From an uncultured Monoglobus sp. (GTDB lineage: Bacteria; Bacillota; Clostridia; Monoglobales; Monoglobaceae), in assembly GCA_947585115.1 (NCBI GenBank), contig CANPWW010000006.1:1-54529 (forward strand): a stretch of 54,529 nucleotides of DNA. The letters run 5' to 3'. Within the stretch, counting starts at the first letter, position 1. Every line of letters begins with the position of its first letter. Positions 52,401-54,529 of this stretch are shown piece after piece. The notes below the pieces were generated by a model that saw only the letters and a program-made list of their open reading frames with translations, did not search any database and was not told the origin of the DNA. The translations under genes and the position numbers were made by a program.

Positions 52401-54384
52401 CGGACCACACGCTGCTGTTCAGAGACTCCGCCAGATTTATGAAATCATCTTTTTTAAGCGACTGTATACCGCTTTCGTCGCCCTGTATAACGCCGTGGCC
52501 TGGTATTCTGTAGTGGGTCGAGTCCTCCAGCCAATAGCAGTTGTTTATCACAGCCGAGGCGGCTCTGATATAGGCGATGCGGCCGAAGTAGATGCCCGTG
52601 CCTATGACTGTGTTGTAGAAGTACGAATCCGACAGCTCGGAGCCGCCCTCCATTTCACCGACCAAGCCGCCCGAGCCGTTGACCATTTGAGGCTTGCCGA
52701 CGCTGTAGCAGTTCGTTATAACGCCGCCGCTTTTGAGAATGCCCGCGATGCCGCCGCTTTCGCGGGAGGAATCGCTCGAAAAGAACACGTTGGTATAGCA
52801 GTTCGTTATCTTTCCCGAGCACTTCGCCGCTATTCCGCCGTTGATCGTTCCGTTGCACCAAGTGGTTCCGTTTACGCTCAGGCCTTCTATCACGGCGTTG
52901 CTGCCGACGGTTCCGAACAGGCCCTGGTCGGAGGTGCTTGATTTGTAAATATTGCTGATCGTGTATCCGTTGCCGTCGAAGTGTCCGTTAAACGGAGTAT
53001 TATCCGAGCCTATGGGAGTCCATAAAACCTCCTTCGGAGAGCTGCTGTTTCCGTCGTACACCCTTTCGCCGCACAGCAGCGATATATCTATATTTGCGTC
53101 AAGACGCGCGTATGTGCCGGAGCAGTCGTTGCCGCTGTTGACATAGTCGCGAAAGGCCGCGAGGGAGCGCGCGTTTTTGATAATATACGGGTCGTCCTCT
53201 GTTCCGCTGCCGTAAAACGTTTCCGGATTGTTTACAAGCAGCGGCGTATCGAGGAGCGGGCTCTTGCCCCACTCGGAATTAACGTTGTTTTGGTTCAGCG
53301 CATTCAATGTTTCCGGCTTCAGGAAGTCCGCGAGCTGCAGCTGTGTGGCAAATTTGTCACGCGGATATTTGTTGAGATAGAAACAGTTAATTACCGTTTC
53401 CTGACTTATGTAGGGGCCGTTGGCAACGTTTTTGCTTTCGCCGTATCCGACTAAGTAGTCCTGTAGCACAATAGTGCCGGTATTATAACAGGTTTCAACT
53501 CTGCTGTTCTCGTCGAAGTATGATGTTATTCCGGCGGGTTGGCCGTCGTCCGGACGGCAGGATCCGGCAACACTTCCGGTATTGTAACAGTTTTTTATTA
53601 TTCCGTTATACTTATACCCCGCAATTCCCGCTATCTTGTGGAAGTAATCCCTGACAATCATCTTAAACCCGCTTCTGACCATGGCGGTATTGTAGCAATT
53701 CAATATATTTCCGCCATTGCTTTGTCCTGCGATACCGCCAAAATAGCCATCAGAAGAGTCATTGTTACCTTCGACAGTGCCGAAATTGGCGCAGTTGATT
53801 ATGTCCGATGTGCTATAGCCGGTAATTCCGCCCACATATCCGCCGGGACGCTTAGAGAGGTAAGGAGTGTAGCTGTAAAGAGAGCAATAGTTTGTACAGT
53901 TTTCAATCGTTCCGTAGCTCGATCCCGCTATGCCGCCGAGATATTTATCCGCCTGGATATATCCTCTTACGGTCAGGTTTTTGACCGAGCCGCCCTCGCC
54001 GATACATCCGAACAGTCCCTTGTCGTTCGCCGCTTTTTGCGATATGTATATTCCGAGCACGCCGTGGTTCGCGCCGTCGAAATGACCCTTAAACGGTACG
54101 TCGGGACTGCCGATAGGTGTATGCTGATTTTTGTCGCTGCCTTCAAGATCGACGGAGTTCGTCATCTTGAAATACATGTTTTCGCAGGTGTTGCCGCTGT
54201 TAACATAGTCGCGGAACACGATAAACTCATCCCTGTTCGAGATGGTATACGGGCTCACCCGCGTGCCCTCGCCCGAAAGTCCGGGCCCATCCGCCGAAGC
54301 CGTCAGCACAAACCCCGGCACAAGCGACACCGCCATAGCGACCGTGAGTAAGATCCCGATCGCCTTCCTTAAAGTTTTTTTCAT
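46474..54384 (-). CDS. Giant secreted GLUG/Ig-like/cohesin-like surface protein
   Basis: A 2636-residue exported protein. A signal peptide (1-32) is followed by four large units, each opening with a G-x-G-T-x(3)-PY-x-I ... FRDYVN ... DIDLS header (near 54285, 53215, 52350 and 50660) and continuing with GLUG repeats (GGIAG ... ITNC). Then come an InlB-like repeat (49670-49870), Ig-like and YDG-type domains (48780-49330), two bacterial Ig-like Big_3-type domains (47820-48290), two chitobiase-C-type repeats with IYYTTDGT/IYYSTDGT (47340-47815), a Pro/Thr linker, a cohesin-like domain (46840-47215) and the C-terminal module ending in VWDGADTMTPL. It is probably an adhesin or surface scaffold. ATG follows AGGAGG. 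No sortase motif is visible. Confidence 0.85.
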   Translation of the reverse strand: MKKTLRKAIGILLTVAMAVSLVPGFVLTASADGPGLSGEGTRVSPYTISNRDEFIVFRDYVNSGNTCENMYFKMTNSVDLEGSDKNQHTPIGSPDVPFKGHFDGANHGVLGIYISQKAANDKGLFGCIGEGGSVKNLTVRGYIQADKYLGGIAGSSYGTIENCTNYCSLYSYTPYLSKRPGGYVGGITGYSTSDIINCANFGTVEGNNDSSDGYFGGIAGQSNGGNILNCYNTAMVRSGFKMIVRDYFHKIAGIAGYKYNGIIKNCYNTGSVAGSCRPDDGQPAGITSYFDENSRVETCYNTGTIVLQDYLVGYGESKNVANGPYISQETVINCFYLNKYPRDKFATQLQLADFLKPETLNALNQNNVNSEWGKSPLLDTPLLVNNPETFYGSGTEDDPYIIKNARSLAAFRDYVNSGNDCSGTYARLDANIDISLLCGERVYDGNSSSPKEVLWTPIGSDNTPFNGHFDGNGYTISNIYKSSTSDQGLFGTVGSNAVIEGLSVNGTTWCNGTINGGIAAKCSGKITNCYTNVFFSSDSSRESGGIAGILKSGGVITNCYSVGKPQMVNGSGGLVGEMEGGSELSDSYFYNTVIGTGIYFGRIAYIRAASAVINNCYWLEDSTHYRIPGHGVIQGDESGIQSLKKDDFINLAESLNSSVWSDSALGRPQLRENTETVFLGTGTEDDPYIISSAALFERFREHIEEIGGGMGEHFKITADIDLSSAYGEGKLSWIPISTAFDGTLDGGGHTISGFYINDQITTDPYKGLFSHISESGAVKNLTLTGSINCRGDYIGGIAGECLGSITNCRSGVNITAAGSYVGGIVGKYGSKPLSGCSVFSKDGNPLDGIAASGDHIGGIAGTTDAAVTNCEVSVPVSGVTYVGGIIGDSEISAIANCGVSADVSGGTNVGGIAGLSMGGTISNSYLSTGVNVSGDANVGGIVGNAADRPLSIRREVHISNCYTAGGGTISSAKGDNTGGIAGTLKNYLSTIENCTNNNDVIGKNYTGGIAGITQDEATLSVTGCRNSGDISGDTYVGGITGCNSATLISLCSNSGNINGNDYTGGISGYHKYMGLFENVVSESYNTGAVMGLKDVGGVIGLATGRTNNLYNAGNVGGSNYVGGIIGELRDDNSSVSSTIKKTANISHAYNYGNVSASGNMFGATIGLIRCSSYGLESASYSDLYYLEGSSANNKGSGSPIITQFLIFPASADDFASTLANRIGGPWKTNHILGRPTLINNPETALSGEGTPEVPFDIPDLETLESVRDYVNEGGGRGAYFTLTNDIDLSEKYGEGKQAWTPIGNDRSHSFKGIFNGGGHMISELYASGGEYTGLFGDVQGGMVKDLAVSGSVSGSSATGGIVASLEGGTVENCLNYCTVSGSAGIKTGGIVGSFETNPDTLASSVIKSCLNMGSVSANDMSSGLGAVAGGSGTDDSRIINCFYLEGTAPSGVGFGGTGTPEAKTTDELKSGAVAHMLQDGGAVPIWGQAIGEDDHPILSDMITKKVLKVTFVTDDNKEYAVNYVNYGGTVTPPTAPTNDGYIFNMWAVNGDQYKFTADTPITDDMTVYAVGRAPYGGEGKEITLNAVYGDGITEDLSKHMSYKNRDSAKDKFIYTISSGNSIGAEINGDMLIVPADTANGNYALTINAVEKTPNFSLMSVEDYGTQAVTLNVRITIAPRASSVAAGAAKTAVYGGTLYLAAQVSRASSGVSLAAEQDTVDFYVGNTLLGTAEVKYDSGLKDSGYAILETKADKRLKIGENQVTANYGGSINLAGSGSNTVTVTMTQKPLEYAVFAASKIFDGTPDTKVTLTPSNIGGDDVTMAAKGAFASAEAGDYSSVNLSEITIGGADAEYYAAETPKENAPLSATAHIIPASGETSVTMPDYLCGGADAAEPIAMSVTNGTDNVTYSYKAKDADDSTYTPYRPNTAGEYTIRAVFAATANYSEDTAYDDFTVSHSYGEWNMTKEPTMTESGSAERYCIGGDMTDAREVPNLSDTSVWTEENRTEPTSGSDGSLTYVSEYGTVTQSIPRLTPSGIRIKTPPTNTEIVEGMPLDISGLAVENVYPDGTAAGTNDYEVSGYDASKLGEQTIEVTQGEFKAEFDITVIEKSLIGIEITTLPDKTLYYMGESLDTSGMEITAKYNNYTREPVTDYEVYGYDTNSAGQQIITVSYNGQTAQFKAIVIEPEAPAGTVEKPLIQAASYYGGKTVYITCADSDAEIYYTTDGTEPSVSSERYREPINLTSSAQIKAIAVKQGMNDSEVSAEGVVVTEVGAIEASVNPGEVDAGTLLTLSTSTSGAEIYYSTDGTLTSENCKKYSGGIMISGDMNIRAIAVKKGYANSAVFEAEYTVKKATPAPTAAPTEIPVVTPEPGTTEAPATLPPAAETTPERAVLSPGIVTGRAGDTVDMPIYIYSENTVTGYRVTVDYNSETFEYESVIPPEGIAASAVSVSASDGKVTIRYSGEDPMSDELCQIKLRAKAQASGGEYGITVSDAAIKTENSQIDEIMVWDGYINLSSADTKVIADALLCDPEQNVLYDPSGISGDITAYIFIDEVYDTPADGSGMDASFILAFYDAEGALVKADITDADIVELVNDDEAITKEISIPQGAEIESVKLMVWDGADTMTPLADPVSVF

Positions 54385-54413
54385 GTTAAAAACCTCCTAC
54401 TATAATAGATTTA

Positions 54414-54450
54414 TGGATAAGACACACGGCAGCCAGCCGCGTCCGTATCC
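54414..54450 (-). promoter_or_regulatory. Hairpin in the leader of the giant surface gene
   Basis: GGATA-C-GGACGCGGC and GCCGTGTGTC-TTATCC form an imperfect stem around TGGCT in the minus-strand leader. It matches no riboswitch class known to me. There is no T-run. Confidence 0.3.
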
Positions 54451-54470
54451 AGCTTATTGCTAAAACTGCT

Positions 54471-54499
54471 ATAATGAGAGTGCAAAGGTCTGACGTAAA
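54471..54499 (-). promoter_or_regulatory. Possible promoter of the giant surface gene
   Basis: On the minus strand TTTACG and CATTAT are 17 bp apart, ~85 bp upstream of the start. Both boxes match the consensus in only four of six positions. TATAAT is also present here on the plus strand (54470-54475), so a divergent gene beyond the window edge may start here. Confidence 0.35.
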
Positions 54500-54529
54500 C
54501 CTCCTGGGACTTTCGTCCGCACGTAAGTC

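Noticed and set aside
53539-54351. Open frame of 270 residues opposite the giant surface gene (also 48514-49275, 253 residues)
   Set aside because: They run antisense to a clearly coding repeat protein; the stop-free frames follow from its codon bias. No ribosome binding site, no domain.
54385-54529. Leader of the giant surface gene considered as a c-di-GMP or other riboswitch
   Set aside because: None of the conserved cores of known classes was found; only one imperfect hairpin without T-run.

Overview
The window reads as chromosomal DNA of an anaerobic, low-motility Gram-positive of the class Clostridia (Bacillota). The signs are consensus -35/-10 promoters with strong GGAGG ribosome binding sites, S-layer homology and copper-amine-oxidase-type stalk domains, a paired glgC/glgD, an OPT peptide transporter with a PepD dipeptidase, and long Pro/Thr linkers in secreted carbohydrate-active proteins. 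The linked pectate lyases suggest a gut or rumen pectin degrader, perhaps Monoglobus-like; the genus is a guess. No phage, IS, integrase or CRISPR was seen.

Layout. (1) 1-8.7 kb: the tail of a secreted LamG-like protein, a Gfo/Idh/MocA oxidoreductase, a DUF5684 membrane protein, a membrane Rossmann/RyR-domain protein, an RpiB-family isomerase of the kind that handles 4-deoxy-uronates, a GH106-like glycosidase and an AraC regulator. (2) 8.8-12.0 kb: secG with an unusual acidic tail, a polyprenyl-phosphate-type glycosyltransferase and an SLH/M15-like wall protein. (3) 12.1-17.9 kb: two tandem secreted PL1-type pectate lyases behind a structured leader that matches the yybP-ykoY Mn2+ riboswitch and ends in a strong terminator. 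This is the most striking feature of the window. (4) 18.0-26.4 kb: two convergent operons (OPT transporter-PqqD-small membrane protein-PepD; and VTC-DUF4956-carbohydrate-binding stalk protein), bracketed by an inverted pair of ~106-bp palindromic elements. (5) 26.4-30.5 kb: an IMPACT/YigZ protein, gyrA and a lipoprotein. (6) 30.5-36.7 kb: the glycogen operon glgB-glgC-glgD-glgA. (7) 36.7-39.9 kb: two GT2 glycosyltransferases and a Wzt-like ABC ATPase. (8) 40.0-44.5 kb: tRNA-Thr(UGU) and a MoxR-DUF58-transglutaminase operon. (9) 44.5-54.4 kb: a stalk/SH3 surface protein and a 2636-residue GLUG/Ig/cohesin-like surface protein.

How the parts fit: the pectate lyases would cut pectin outside the cell; the glycosidase and the uronate isomerase would act on the products; spare carbon would go to glycogen. 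Four secreted proteins (left-edge protein, both lyases, the giant protein) end in the same ~90-residue module, which suggests a shared sorting or attachment route. All functions are inferred from motifs read by eye; no database search was run.
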